DNA from: Linum tenue
Taxonomy: Eukaryota; Streptophyta; Magnoliopsida; Malpighiales; Linaceae
Length of the DNA stretch: 64,000 nt
NCBI GenBank assembly: GCA_946122785.1
Contig: CAMGYJ010000003.1
Coordinates: 7,662,032-7,726,031, forward strand
Direction: 5' to 3'
The notes beneath the pieces are model-generated. The model ran no database searches, was not told the DNA's origin, and saw nothing but the letters and a program-made list of their open reading frames with translations. Positions within the stretch are counted from its first letter, which is position 1, and every line of letters begins with the position of its first letter. Position numbers and translations under genes: made by a program. Shown here in pieces: positions 1 to 11,175 of this stretch.

Positions 1-124
1 CGCATGTGGAATCAGGTTATGAAGAAAGAAGCGCTCATGACACACGAGGCGCAAGGGGCTCAAGAGGCGAAGGGGGTGACTTATCTATTCGTGGGCAACC
101 GCCGTGAGACGTAACACGCGAAGA

Positions 125-337
125 TTAAAAGGAGCATAAGATGAGGGGATGGAGCGCACGGGTACCTGGAGTGGCGGTAGGAGCAGCTGAAGGCGCCACA
201 GCATTGGGCGCGGTGTTGGAGGGCCCTGCGGGGGCAGGCGCCGCGCCTTGAGGCGCTGTAGTGATGGGCGCGGTACTGGGAGGCGCCGCCTCGGTGGGCG
301 TCGTCTTGGGAGACCCGGGCTGGTTGGATGAGGCCAT
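125..337 (-). CDS. Antisense Pro/Ala/Thr-rich ORF inside the retrotransposon tail
   Basis: A 70-residue frame begins MASSNQPGSPKTTPTEA and is rich in proline, alanine and threonine; no domain is recognisable. It runs opposite to the plus-strand LTR promoter and has its own TATA-like box about 190 bp upstream. Some Tat-lineage retrotransposons carry an antisense gene between pol and the 3' LTR, and the position fits that. The protein is short and low in complexity, so it may be only the first exon or a remnant. The frame stops before the window edge. The product is unknown. Confidence 0.3.
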   Translation of the reverse strand: MASSNQPGSPKTTPTEAAPPSTAPITTAPQGAAPAPAGPSNTAPNAVAPSAAPTATPGTRALHPLILCSF

Positions 338-529
338 TGCTATGCGAGCAAAAAATGAGAATTGGGGAGTGTGCTAAGGCGCCTGGACCAGATGGCCGAG
401 AGGGTTGGCCGAGAGAATTGGCCGAGAGAGGTGCAAGGCACTGGGGGGCAGAGCAGAGCGAAATCTAGAGAGAGGAAGTAGAGAGAGGGCGATTTGGAGA
501 AAGTGAGGAAGAAAGAGTTGAGGGGGGCA

Positions 530-537
530 ATTTATAG
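530..537 (-). promoter_or_regulatory. Minus-strand TATA box
   Basis: CTATAAAT on the minus strand, followed by a CT-rich leader and then the start codon of the antisense frame at 337. Placement is right for a plant core promoter; no start site can be proven. Confidence 0.35.
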
Positions 538-1235
538 ACAGGGATCGGGGGAGAGAGAATGGCCTAGGGGAGATGGAAGGTCACCTAGGCTGAACCGAAT
601 TCAAAATTTGAAATTCGAAATCGCTTCAGCCTAGGGGGAGGGGAACGGACCAGTGATTAAAGCGGGAGCCCAACGGTCCGCTCGTAATTAAGGCGGAAGC
701 GCAACAGTCGGCCTGCAATAAATAAATTTTTTTAATGAGACGGAGGAGAGGAAGGCGCCCCAGTCAACAGGAAGGAAGAGACCTGGAGGCGCGTCTCAGA
801 GGAGGAGCGATGGCGGGGTGCTCTCCACGAAGGGAGCGGGGAACCAAGGAGAGCGCACTATGACAGGGGCGCATGGGTAGTTAGGCCCCCACCGGGCGGT
901 AGGCGCCTAACTGGGAGGCAATTGTTGGGGGGCAGAGAAGAAAGGGCCCAAGTAAGGGGCCAGGAGGCCATCTTGGGCCGAGGAAGGGGCCAGGCCCAAG
1001 AAGGGACCGAGGATTGAGGCCCGAGCAGTGGGGCCAAGCCCGGAGAGGGGCGCATGGCGACAAAAGGGGATAACGGTCAGAAGCGTACGGAGGGGACAAG
1101 GTGTGGGGCCGTGCGCCTCAAGGCGGCAGGTTGGTGTCAGAATGTCGGAGCGCCCGGGAGAAACAAGGTACAGTGCATTTAATGAGGTGATGACGTAGGG
1201 CGGATTCGGGGGGCATTGGTCGACCCTCCCTCGGG

Positions 1236-1243
1236 TATAAATA
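1236..1243 (+). promoter_or_regulatory. Plus-strand TATA box of the LTR
   Basis: TATAAATA lies just after a GC-rich stretch and before a CT-rich leader, as in the U3/R junction of plant LTRs. It points away from the antisense promoter at 530-537. Confidence 0.45.
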
Positions 1244-1460
1244 GTGAAGTGGGTGGAGCTCATTTACGGAGGTTCGAACTTCTCTCTAAAACTGATATTC
1301 CACTTCTCTCTCTAGAAAGTAGTTCTAACTTGGGCGTCGGAGTGCTAACGACCCCTCGAAGAGGGTTCGGTGGGCGCTTTTGTGTGCAGGAAGCGAGGCG
1401 TGCGCGCAAGGCGGTTACGTGGCACAAACATATATTATATAATTGTGAATATCGTTAACA

Positions 1461-3569
1461 CTTATCGTATTGTGTGAATATATGTATTTCAAATAACGTG
1501 CCCAAAATATATCGACATTGATTTAGTTAGGCTCAAAAGAAATCAATTAATTTGACTTATGAAAGAAAATTTGCAAAAACTCAATTTTTATTACTATAAA
1601 AAATAAGAATAAAAACAATATTTTCACAACCTGCTGACAGGAAACTCGTTTATAATTGTGCCCTGGTTGCATATGGTCAGCATGCTACATGGTCCTTATT
1701 CAACATTGTTTATAATGAATAGCTACAATTTGGAATCTTTTTTCAAATGAAATATAATAATATCTATCCCTATTTTTTTCTATGAATACCTACATAGTTC
1801 ATTCAGTCGTACTGACTCTTAGTGTCTAATATTCTGACTACAAACACTATGGTTTATATTCTAATGGAGGCTTCCTCGATCTCACAGCTAGGTTGAAGGT
1901 CTCACTTCCTAATGACATGAGTTAAAAGAAGAAAATAAAACAATATACTAATTTTTGTAATTTCACAATCATAAAGAAAACAAAAACGGCACGGTATTAT
2001 AATCAGTGACACCGATTTAATTACCACGACGAGAAGGGGAAAACGATCAAAACTAGCGAGATAAATTATGTTAATTTATACGATGATGATATACATATCT
2101 TTTGGTACCTTAGAAAACTTTGGTTGAGATGAGGACACTTTTAGGTTTTTGGTTGCTTTTGAGATAGTTATTAATAGTTGTAAAACTATATTTTTTTCGA
2201 GATATAAGTAAAATTTGTACAATAACGTTAAAATTACAAATTTGATTTGAACCACAAAATTATTTTTTTTGTTTTTAGCTCTCCTTTTCCTTGTAAATCA
2301 TGACTTTGCCACTTCTTACAGGAAAACAAATGTCGGTTAAACAATTTGTAAGTTGTATGGTTATTGATTTATTTTTGATGATGTATAGTGAAGAATAAGG
2401 GAACTTGTTAGTAATGATATACATGCATGGTGCGTTGATAGTGATAATAAAGTGCCTTAGTTTGTTTTTAATAATATAATTAGCGTCTTGATATGGGTAT
2501 TGCTTTGATAGTAATGCTTATGATGTCCTATTCGCAATGACATATGGTGCCTAATTAGCATGATGTGATGTCTAGCTTGGTTGTAATTTGCTTTGATGCC
2601 TTCGTTGTAATTATATGGTATCTTGTAAGTAATCATAAGGTGTCTTGTTTATAATGCAATGGGTGCATCATTAGTAATGAACCACACACTATTGAGTCCC
2701 GGACCAAATAGCCAGCCCTACTTGATATGTTGGTCTACAAGGAAATTGAATTCCGTTCTCAACACTAAATAAAAGGGGTTATGAATAAGGCGTAGCAAAG
2801 GTTGATGAGTTATATGTATCAAGAAGGAGGGGGGATCAAATTTTGTTGATGAAGACGATAAATACATTGAAGAGACTAGAGAGCGCATAAATGTTACCAG
2901 GAAAATGGGATTGGACGAGATTTATATCAACATAGAACAAAAGAGATTATGGATAATTCGTAGCAAAGGGTGATTAGTAATATAGATCATAAAGGGAAGA
3001 TTGAAGGTTTCTTTTTGAAGACGATAAACAAATTGAAGAGAGTGCGAAATAATGTTCAGAGGAATACGGAATTGAACGAGATCTATGTTAAGGATGAAGA
3101 TCGACGTAGTCATGTCTCTAAGTATGATGATGAGAGGAGAGGAGAGGCTACGCTGCTCTCAACTCCATCTCCATGCGCATAATAAATTGCGAAGAAACAC
3201 CCAAAGAAGAAAAGAGAAAGAACAATAGTTGATGATGTTGAGAGAAGTGCAATTAAGAGTGATGATTAGTGATGATTAGTCATGACTTTTGTAGCCATGG
3301 ATTGTCGAGGAAAGCAAGCATGGCACACTTTACTTTGCCTACTTACTTACACTGCTCGAGTGAAAAAAATATAGAGACGTTCTTCACCGAAATTGCTCCT
3401 TTTTAGGGTAATTGTTGGCACCAAACTAGCCATTTCCCCTCTCATTTGGAAAAGTTGAATAAATGGTCTTTGATTGTGTTATCCTGATCGTGTTAGAGTG
3501 AGTAATTAGCAAAGTATATTAACTTAGAAAAGAGTTAAGAGTAATTAGTAAAATCTATTAGATCACTTC
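1461..3569. other. AT-rich stretch without a recognisable gene
   Basis: No coding signal. Between about 2420 and 2690 there is a worn tandem repeat of roughly 25-35 bp built on TAATGATATGGTGCCTTG-like units. Between about 2795 and 3115 two degenerate copies of a roughly 160-bp unit lie in tandem, sharing CGTAGCAAAG, GAAGACGATAAA and GAYGAGATYTATRT. The second copy reads open for about 70 codons (2970-3182), but the first is full of stops. I take this as decayed sequence, not a gene. Confidence 0.5.
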
Positions 3570-3793
3570 TACTATGCTATATAGTATTAGTGCTTTAATG
3601 TACAACTTAAAGTTGTATTATAACATTAAATGTATAAGTTTAAGTTGTACCATAAAGCAATACCATAACATTAAATATATAAGTTTAAGTTGTACCATAA
3701 AGCAATTTGTACCATTATGTTATGGTACAACTTGAAGTTTAAGTTGTACCATAAATACAAAAGTCTATAGCACCAATACTATATAGCATTGTA
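3570..3793. mobile_element. Small inverted-repeat element (MITE)
   Basis: Terminal inverted repeats of about 25 bp (TACWATGCTATATAGTATTR...) bound a 224-bp AT-rich segment. Inside, a unit of about 37 bp (CATTAAATRTATAAGTTTAA...) is directly repeated. No clean TSD was found, so the superfamily is open. Confidence 0.6.
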
Positions 3794-3817
3794 AAATTTC
3801 TCAATCTATTAACATAG

Positions 3818-3822
3818 AAAAA
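3818..3822 (-). terminator. Pol III terminator of the tRNA gene
   Basis: A run of five T on the minus strand about ten bases past the tRNA 3' end. Confidence 0.75.
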
Positions 3823-3832
3823 GAGTTAATAA

Positions 3833-3904
3833 GGGGCGTTCCGAGAATCGAACTCGGGACCTCTCGCACCCAAAGCGAGAATCATACCACTAGACCAAAC
3901 GCCC
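3833..3904 (-). tRNA. tRNA-Pro (UGG)
   Basis: A 72-nt nuclear tRNA. The acceptor stem pairs GGGCGTT with AACGCCC, with discriminator C. The anticodon stem CTCGC/GCGAG closes the loop TTTGGGT, giving anticodon UGG. The T arm is CCGAG-TTCGATT-CTCGG, and A-box (TGGTCTAGTGGTA) and B-box (GTTCGATTC) promoters are intact. There is no intron, CCA is not encoded (normal in eukaryotes), and no stem mismatch was seen, so the gene looks functional. Confidence 0.97.
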
Positions 3905-5448
3905 AGATGATTACATTTCTTCTATTTAAGTATTAGGCCTGTAAAATAATTAGTTTACTAAATTAGCAATTATGTTATTATTATATGATTAGTCGACAGT
4001 ACGTACCGTCATGAGTTGGCATCAAATCTAATGCACATGCAGGCACGTGATCCCCCCTAATCTTGGAGTCCTTCGTCTAAGTCTAACCTAACATATTATT
4101 ATATCAGTACCTGAACTATGATTTGTATTGTTTTGTGTATTCCCTCTTCTTCCACTCCTTGTGCTTCCAATCCATGCTTCGAAACTATTTATATATTAAA
4201 AAAAACTAGTTCGATGGTTGTTGATTTGTTGTAACAGTAACACTCCAAAACCAAGCCCAACCACAATTGAATCCCTAGATTGAGTCAACGATTACGGTAA
4301 AAAAAGATAACTTGAACCGAATCATAATTCACAAGGCCAAATAAAAGCAATTGGAATTGGGTCGTGTTACCCTACTGATAAAATTGGAAATATATAGAAG
4401 ATTAGCATGAACCTTATATAAGGATGATCCGCATAAATCGAGAAATTATGAACATTTTAATTTAACGAGAAAAAGAAGTAAAAGGAATATAAAATGTTGT
4501 TGCGAGTGCAGAGTTGGATGATATCACTCCCATCCCATTCATTAACGTCAATCAAGGGAATGGGAAAGCCAAAAAAGTTACATTAACTTTGGCGTCAAAT
4601 CACCTTTGGAAATCTGTGGATTCCTGAATCCACCACCATCCCAACATTTTCTGGTAACTACGACTTTTACTAGACAATAGACATTCTCTCTATACTGTAC
4701 ACGTAAGATCGTGAAATGTTAAAGAGGATCACCATCTAGAAGTTGCGAGAAATGAGATTCACTGAAGAGACACGTGAAGAACCGATTTGGGCTTTGTTAC
4801 AAATGAATCGGTCAGATTGGGCTTTTAAGACCCGGCCTCCGAAGTCAGAATGGTGAGCGGCTGGAAAGTGAAAGCCATGGGCCTGATGACTCGGACCATT
4901 AAAACTTTAACGGGCCTTTAACTTTAACGAGATTGAAAGAAAATCCAATTATATGGGTGAAACGACTAGGCTTTGGAACGGTCTGGTTGAGAATCGCGAC
5001 TAATACTGCACTAGTAATCAGCCCGCGCTCTGCCACGGGATACGTTTGATTTGTGTAATTTGCTGTTACCATAATGAAAAGTTGGAAAGAATACACACAT
5101 GTAAACAATTATATAGCTACCATCAGCACACAAAAAAGTAAACATAAAAGATTAAGAACAATATGACTTATGCAGTAATGCAACATTAGCACATCAGAAA
5201 GCAACCATCTTAGCAGAGCTACACTTTCCATGAGACAAATCAAGAGATCAAGATTGAACTGCGATTGAGTAGGAAGCGGATCAATTCGCCATTTCAGTAA
5301 AATTCAAATGCCACAAACCAAGATAAAACCTATGGAAAGGAAACTACAAAGAATTGACAGAACCATAAACCTTAAGCTTCACTAAGAGTTTTAATCCTCA
5401 TATCAGACCGAGATACCAAAATTACATTCGTGCCAGAGCTGTACCACA
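3905..5448. other. Intergenic stretch, nothing recognised
   Basis: AT-rich upstream flank of the tRNA gene. Short frames here (for example 4899-5108, minus) show no domain and no codon-like pattern. Confidence 0.5.
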
Positions 5449-5500
5449 GTGCCATGTACAAAGAACATAAAGTTAATGAATTCCCAACATAAAAGAATTA

Positions 5501-5985
5501 ATGGCGCTCCAGTCGTGCAACTTCACTTCTTCTCCTCTTCTCCCTCCCTACGATTCATCCCTCCTCTCACACCGCAAGTCAGTCCATCAGGATCCCTTCG
5601 CTTTTCTCGCTTCCCCTCTTTGTGCTCCAATTGGATTCTCCAAGGGATCTCCCTTCCCAAGAAAAGTGCACAACAGGGTTTCTCTTTAGCTGGTCAGCTT
5701 TCCTCGTTCATTAACTCTTCATCTTGTCAATCAAATGCATAAAATAAAGCTGATATGATCCAAATTGGCCACTTCTACAAATCACAATTACTTGCCAAAG
5801 AAGCTATCAAGGTTGGAAAGAAGAAAGGCAGAATTTGGTTAAGTGTTGGGACAGTTTCGAGATGCCTACTTTGGAGGCATGGTTCTCACAATTGGTTCAC
5901 TGAAAATTGTAGTTCAAGGGCTTGTTTTACAGATAAAGTTGTCATGTTTCCAATGGTATGCCATGTTTTACAGATAAAATTGTAG
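5501..5985 (+). pseudogene. Possible plastid-targeted protein, N-terminal fragment
   Basis: From the ATG at 5501 the frame reads MALQSCNFTSSPLLPPYDSS..., about 60 residues rich in Ser/Pro/Lys and poor in acidic residues, as in chloroplast transit peptides. It stops at 5687-5689. A second frame then continues through SSFINSSSCQSN and, after a stop near 5740, through a Lys-rich segment (AKEAIKVGKKKGR) up to 5985. The pattern suggests a frameshifted or intron-containing gene remnant. I do not recognise the mature protein. A random open frame is the main alternative. Confidence 0.25.
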
Positions 5986-6252
5986 TTCAAGGGCTTGTTT
6001 TACACTATTTTGTTAATTGCTTATTTCAATTATTTACTCTGTTTGACAATCCCTAAGTCATTTTTAATTGAATAGTTTAGGATGTTCCCCTTTCTCGTTT
6101 GTTTATTAGATTTAGGTTTGTTGTTCTTCTTATTTTAGACTAAAGTACTATAAACACAGGGACATCAATGAAAAAAGGAAGAAACTAAAGTATTTTGTAG
6201 TGGTAACATGAGTATTAAAATAATTATTCTTGTGGTCCAGGATATTAAAGAA

Positions 6253-6900
6253 ATGGCAGGAGAAGAGATGCCAGCTGATAACAATGTTGTTGATGCGGTT
6301 GCTAATCATTTGGAGGCTCAAGTTCAATCACAGGGCCAAGTTCAACCAGTGGTCGAAAATCAAAATGAAGAAGAAGAACGACCTTATGAAAGAAAAAAGC
6401 GGAAGAAGACTTCAATAGCATGGAATGACTTCAAGGCAGTTGTTGTGGAAGGGGTGGACAAGCTAGAGTGTCGCTATTGCAAAAAGAGATTATTAAAAAG
6501 CGCATCAGGTTGTACAAGTCAATTCATGAGGCATATAGAAAGATGTACAAGGAAGCCTAAAGCAGATGGGAGGGGACAACAACATCTAACCTTGGCAAAT
6601 AATGATAGTGTCTTTGCTGTCAAGAACTTCAAATACGATCAGGCTAAGGTACGAAAATTGATAGCTCATTTCATCATAGTTCATGAACAGCCCTTTGCTG
6701 CTGCTGAGTATGAAGTGTTGAATAAGTTGCTTAGAGAATACACTCCTCATTATAAAAAAATCTGTCGTACCACTGCTACAAATGATGTCTTCGAGACATA
6801 TAAAATTTTTAAAGGGAAGATAAAATCTGTCGTACCAGCTGTTGTTTGTTTTCTTATTGGAGAGCATTGTCCATTCTGTGAGCTTGTTTTCCTATTCTAA
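6253..6900 (+). pseudogene. Truncated hAT transposase with BED zinc finger
   Basis: The protein starts best at MAGEEMPADNNV, just after a good splice acceptor (TTGTGGTCCAG), so a 5' leader intron is likely. It has an acidic/Gln-rich lead, a basic KKRKK patch, then a BED zinc finger (CRYCKKRLL...FMRHIERC, about residues 73-100). An N-terminal hAT block follows, with IAHFIIVHEQPF, a leucine-rich step and a basic end. It breaks off around residue 200, and the RNase H-like core and the C-terminal dimerisation domain of hAT transposases (usually 600-700 residues) are missing. The last 20 or so residues look like readthrough into an intron or flank. A hAT end at 7.6 kb may belong to the same element. 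It is probably dead, although a BED-only short protein cannot be excluded. Confidence 0.75.
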
Positions 6901-7439
6901 TACTTTTATGATTTCTTAATAATTCCAGCTGATCTTTGTTATTCATTGGAGAGACATTGCTTCCTTATATTATAGTGCATGTAGTTTGAGTCTTTGGTTC
7001 TTTTATCAACATAAATACAGATTTATTAGTTAAGAAAAATGGATGATACAATGGATTTCTCATATCTTTATATTACTTTTATGCAGGGGAGTGTGACTTG
7101 ACAACTGATGAGTCGTGTTGAAGATGATTGATGCATCTTTTCTTTTGAATTTCGAGACTTGTCAGTTGAGTTTCAAACTCCCAATTTTATAGTAGTTTAG
7201 AGTTTCACAACTTGTTCACAGATAGGTTTAAATTCGGTTAGTATTTGTAAAGATGTGATGGACCATCAAACAACTTTTGTCAAATTCGATGGTCTAAGTA
7301 GGATGTACATATGGAAATTGTGATTCAGAATGTGTTTTATTTTGCTAGACTATGCTACAGGTTAGAATGTAAATTTGATCAGAGTTCTAGCTCAATCTTT
7401 AGCTACAATGGAACATTTTATGAGTTGAACTCTATATTG

Positions 7440-7624
7440 GCTCGTTAAGCACATTTGTCGAGCCGAGCTCGAGTGGCTCGTTAAACTCATTTGTCGAGCC
7501 GAGCTCGAGTCGAGCTTTCCCATCAAAGCTCGTGTCCTAAACGAGCCGAGCTCGAGCTTGAGATTATTTTAACGAGCCGAGCCCAAACTATGACAAAGCT
7601 CGGCTCGGCTCATTAACAGCCCTA
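7440..7624. mobile_element. hAT terminal fragment with CGAGCTCGAG repeats
   Basis: Ends in ...CATTAACAGCCCTA, the reverse of the common hAT end TAGGGCTGTTAATGAGCC. It holds several GAGCCGAGCTCGAG palindromic subterminal repeats. The opposite end was not found, so this is one half of an element and possibly the right end for the transposase remnant at 6.25 kb. Confidence 0.6.
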
Positions 7625-8268
7625 GTTGCCTCACATATGTTGTCGCCCATAACATACTACTCACTAAGAATATTATAAGTTAACACAAAACCTCTTCTTA
7701 TAAAACATTTTGTTTTTGTTTTTGGAGAAACCTCTTATTATAAAACTCAATGTAGCATATATACTCTAATATATAAACTCTAATATGAACTCGCTCTTAT
7801 ACTAAGCAATGATTCTGTCTAATGAGCCATCTGGCACCTCCATGGACATTAGTTTATGGGACATGATAAGGAACAAAACTCACAACTTCACACTTACAAA
7901 ATTCCGTGTTTTATCATATCTTATACTAATTATACAATTCTTTGATATAATTGTACTGGAAGGCGAGATGTGATATAATTTATGTCAAGAGTGATAATTT
8001 GTAATTTTTCTAGATATTGTAGCTTCTGAGTATGGTATTGACAGTTATTAGTAATTTCATATATTATCTCCTCTTTCTTTTGCATTATATAAATCATCTC
8101 TAATATGGTATGAGGATGATAATGGATACATCTGTTTGGGTTTTTTTTTTAGAAGTTTAGTAGTTTTATTGATGCATTAGAATATAACGTGAAGCGGTTA
8201 TGTACCAAAGTGCATGTTATACAACATTCAAAATGTAAAAATAATTTGGACGGAATGAGATTACTTGC
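7625..8268. other. AT-rich intergenic sequence
   Basis: No gene, tRNA or clear repeat seen. Confidence 0.4.
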
Positions 8269-8398
8269 TAGGGCTGGGAAACGGTGCGGTCTGGTCTATT
8301 AAAACAGTTAGCACAGTACTCATCATGTTTTGAGTCGTATGGTTAAAATTTAATGAAGGTCAATTTAGTCAAAATTCACACCAAACCGTAATATATAT
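8269..8398. mobile_element. Left end of a hAT element (truncated)
   Basis: TAGGGCTGGGAAACGGTGC followed by GGTCTGGTC closely matches the left end of the complete hAT element at 42.74 kb. No partner end was found. Confidence 0.45.
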
Positions 8399-9569
8399 TC
8401 TCAATCAAAACCCTCCCATCCCAAACAAACCACTCGTCTCCCTTCCCCAGAGTTGTGAAAACTGCCGCTTCCACTCTCTCAAATCTGCAAAAACTGTCGC
8501 ACCCGGAAGCACATCTTTTCCCAAAAGCAAATCCCCTCCGCATCGATCTTCGTCGGCGACTATGACGCTCAAGGCACCTGCTCTGTCTCTCGAGACCACG
8601 GTTCTTTCGAAGGCTTCTCCGGCTTCCCCTCCGCGCTCGAACTAGACGAGATCTGAGGATTCAATTTTGCCGAGAAGGAGGAGGCGGCGTTGCCGTTGGA
8701 CGCTTCGATTGCAGGATTGGATCGATTTTGCCGAGAAGGAGAAGGTGGCGGATTGCAAGGTTGGATCTCGTATCGAGAAGTGGATGTGCCTTTCACATGA
8801 AGATTTAGATTGAGGCTAGGGTAAAAGAATTAAGTCTCCATTTTTGGCCGACTATGGGACGAGAAAACATGGAACGAAAGAAAGGAAGGGTTGGCCAGCT
8901 GTGTAATTTTTGGTAGTGATTGTGTTGTAGTGTATATTATATGTATCAGTAGTGATTCTTCTGGGAATCGTCATTTACTTTCCAGTAGTATTTTGTGGGG
9001 TTAATTGCGTGGGTTGTCACTTAAGTCTACTATTTGTTGCACGGTGACCACCTAAGTGCGTTTTGTTGCAAGCTAACCACTTACGTCAAATAAATGTAGC
9101 AGCGTTACCATTTTCGTCACTTTAGCTAATGGCAGGTATTGAAATATAATTTTCCACTCCTTGTCAGCTTCCCATGTAAGCAGCAAAGTCTGACTCAGAT
9201 CCTCCCCTTCCCCCAACGAACTAAAAGCTGCTTACCTGCAAACCAAAAAAAAAAAAAAAAATCCTGCTCGAGGATATCTCATCTCCAACCCTTCCCTCTT
9301 CCCCTGCAGCTCATATAAAAGGGCGATTAATGAATATGATTATGCTTATGATGTCTATGTGTCTCCTTATGCTGTTGATTGTGTTTGTTGTTACATAGCA
9401 CACCTTCCCCAAGTCAACCCATCTCTCTCACTTCCTGCTTTGTTTCGTAGCTGTTGAAATAAATAACATTTTACTAAAATTTAAACAACATTTGTAAATT
9501 TTCATACCTTTCACCTTGATTCATTCGTTTGAAATTTTAATTAGTTATAAAATATTTTTATGATGTAGA
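8399..9569. other. Mixed intergenic DNA with a MULE-end-like repeat
   Basis: 8400-8800 is moderately GC-rich with short frames on both strands but no recognisable domain. Near 9000 lies GGGTTAATTGCGTGGG..., a type of sequence that in plants often marks one end of a long-TIR Mutator-like element. A poly-A tract sits at about 9246-9264. The matching end of the repeat was not found. Confidence 0.35.
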
Positions 9570-9767
9570 ATAATTATATATTTTATGTTGGGTTGGGTTT
9601 TTAGTTTTTACTTAAAAATATCGCCAACCCGACCCAACCTAATTAGAAACAAACCGTAGGGTTTAAATTTTTTTGAGTGGGTTTGGGTTTGATATTTCCC
9701 AAACGGTAGTGCATGGGTCAGGTGATTAAAGTGACTAAACCCGAACCACCCGACCCATGTACACCCT
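9570..9767. mobile_element. hAT right-end remnant
   Basis: Rich in GGGTTGGG / CCCGACCC and ending CCCGACCCATGTACACCCTA, which is a hAT-type end. The left end is missing. Confidence 0.4.
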
Positions 9768-9900
9768 ACCATTAACATTTGACTCATTCCAACAAAAACA
9801 CTTTTGTCGACGAGCCCAGTGCCTCCGTCGCCGGCACCGTTCCTCCGTCGCCGGCCAACCTCCCGTCTTCCTCAATCGTCGGAAAACAAGTAAGTTTACT

Positions 9901-10239
9901 TTTTCCGGCAAGTTTTCCAGTTTTCCGGCGAAAAACACGGTGGCCCGAAAAAAATTGTGGCCGGAACGCCGCCGAGCCGAAAGAAATTTTCGGCCGGTGC
10001 GACCGCGGCCGCAAATTTTTTCGGCCGGTCGCCGAACACGCCGTCCAAAATTTTTCCAGCGGCGTGTTCGTCGGCCGGCCGAAAAAAAATTGCGGCCGGG
10101 GCGACGACGGGCCGAAAAAGATTTTCGGCCGGGCGTCGCACCGGCCGCAAAAAAAATTTCGGCCTGGCGGCACACCGGCCGCAAATTTTTTTCGGGCCAC
10201 CGTGTTTTTCGCCGGAAAGCTGGAAAACTTGCCGGAAAA
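9901..10239. repeat. GC-rich inverted repeat with CGGCCG array
   Basis: Arms of about 65 bp (9901-9965 and 10175-10239) are nearly perfect reverse complements, built from TTTTCCGGCAAGTTTTCCAG and ACGGTGGCCCG. The 210-bp centre repeats TTTTCGGCCGG / CCGGCCGCAAA in both orientations. Open frames of 120-230 codons exist in five of six frames here, which is what a stop-poor GC repeat gives. None is taken as a gene. Confidence 0.75.
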
Positions 10240-10899
10240 TTGGAAAACTTGCCGGAAAAATTTTCGGCCCACCGTCTGTACGTTGCAAATCGTCGGAAAA
10301 ATTGTTCGAAACTACAAAAAATTGACGCACCTGCTTAGTGATAATTCATGGATGCGTGTCCGCAGTTTACGTCGAGGATGGGCTTTCCCGATGGTTTTCC
10401 GGCGAGCGTCGATTTTTTCTGATTCAATACGTTTTCTGAAAGTTGAATATGTTGTAGATGGTGAAACTTCTTAAGCAATGATGTACATATATACTTTTTT
10501 TTTTAGTTGGCGGCAAATAGCAATTTTTTTGGCGGCAAATAGCAAGCCACCTAAGAAGTTGGTAGTGTTTTTTCAGTAGTTTTTTCTTAACGTAGAAAAA
10601 TTCCATAATAAAGAAAAGATAAATAGAAATATATATTTTAAAATTAAATCTACGAATTAATTTTAATTTTATAAAATACCAAACACGCCCTTCGTCACTC
10701 TCCACCGTCAGATTTAATTTAAAATGAATGGTGAATAACATAGTTAGCATAGTGCTAAATCCTATCAAGTTAGCACCCTATATCCTCCCAATTTGGACTA
10801 TTGATAGTTTGATTGATCATGATGGCGGAAAACGGCACACTTCCCGTTTGTCCATTAGGAGAGCAACATGTAACTAAACTTTTATATAAGAAAAAAGAA

Positions 10900-11166
10900 G
10901 GTTTAATACACTTGTATATCCAAAACTTTCACGGTTGTGCCAATAATATCCAAATTTCCCGGAATACCACTTATATCCATGTTTTAAAGTTGTTCTTTGC
11001 CAAATCTATCAATTTTCTAATATATTTTTGGTTAAATACACTTGTATATCCAAAAACACCGTTAACGAATGTGAACGAATTGGATATAAGTGGTATTTCG
11101 GGAAATTTGGATATTATTGGCAGTGGCACAACCGTGAAAATTTTGGATATACAAGTGTATTTAACC
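10900..11166. mobile_element. Mutator-type MITE, 267 bp
   Basis: Near-identical inverted arms of about 80 bp start GGTTTAATACACTTGTATAT on the left and GGTTAAATACACTTGTATAT on the right. A perfect 9-bp TSD, AAAAAAGAA, lies at 10891-10899 and 11167-11175; nine base pairs is the Mutator size. A third, direct-orientation copy of the terminal sequence lies inside at about 11032-11053. No coding capacity. Confidence 0.85.
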
Positions 11167-11175
11167 AAAAAAGAA

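Larger units (their letters stand above)
1..1460 (+). mobile_element. 3' end of an LTR retrotransposon, probably Ty3/gypsy (Tat-like)
   Basis: This GC-rich block ends sharply at about 1460, where the DNA becomes AT-rich. On the plus strand it has a TATA box (1236-1243), a pyrimidine-rich leader and a GGCGTCGGAGTGC-like stretch near 1335, which resembles the R/U5 part of Tat/Ogre-type LTRs. It finishes in ...GTTAACA, a CA end expected of an LTR. Family knowledge supports the Tat assignment. The start of the LTR and the element's other end were not located (the element runs off the window's left edge), so the assignment is tentative. Confidence 0.45.

Noticed and set aside
9735..10474. Five overlapping frames of 120-230 codons
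   Set aside because: The GC-rich inverted repeat has few stop codons in any frame. Composition (Arg/Phe/Pro/Gly repeats) is repeat-driven.
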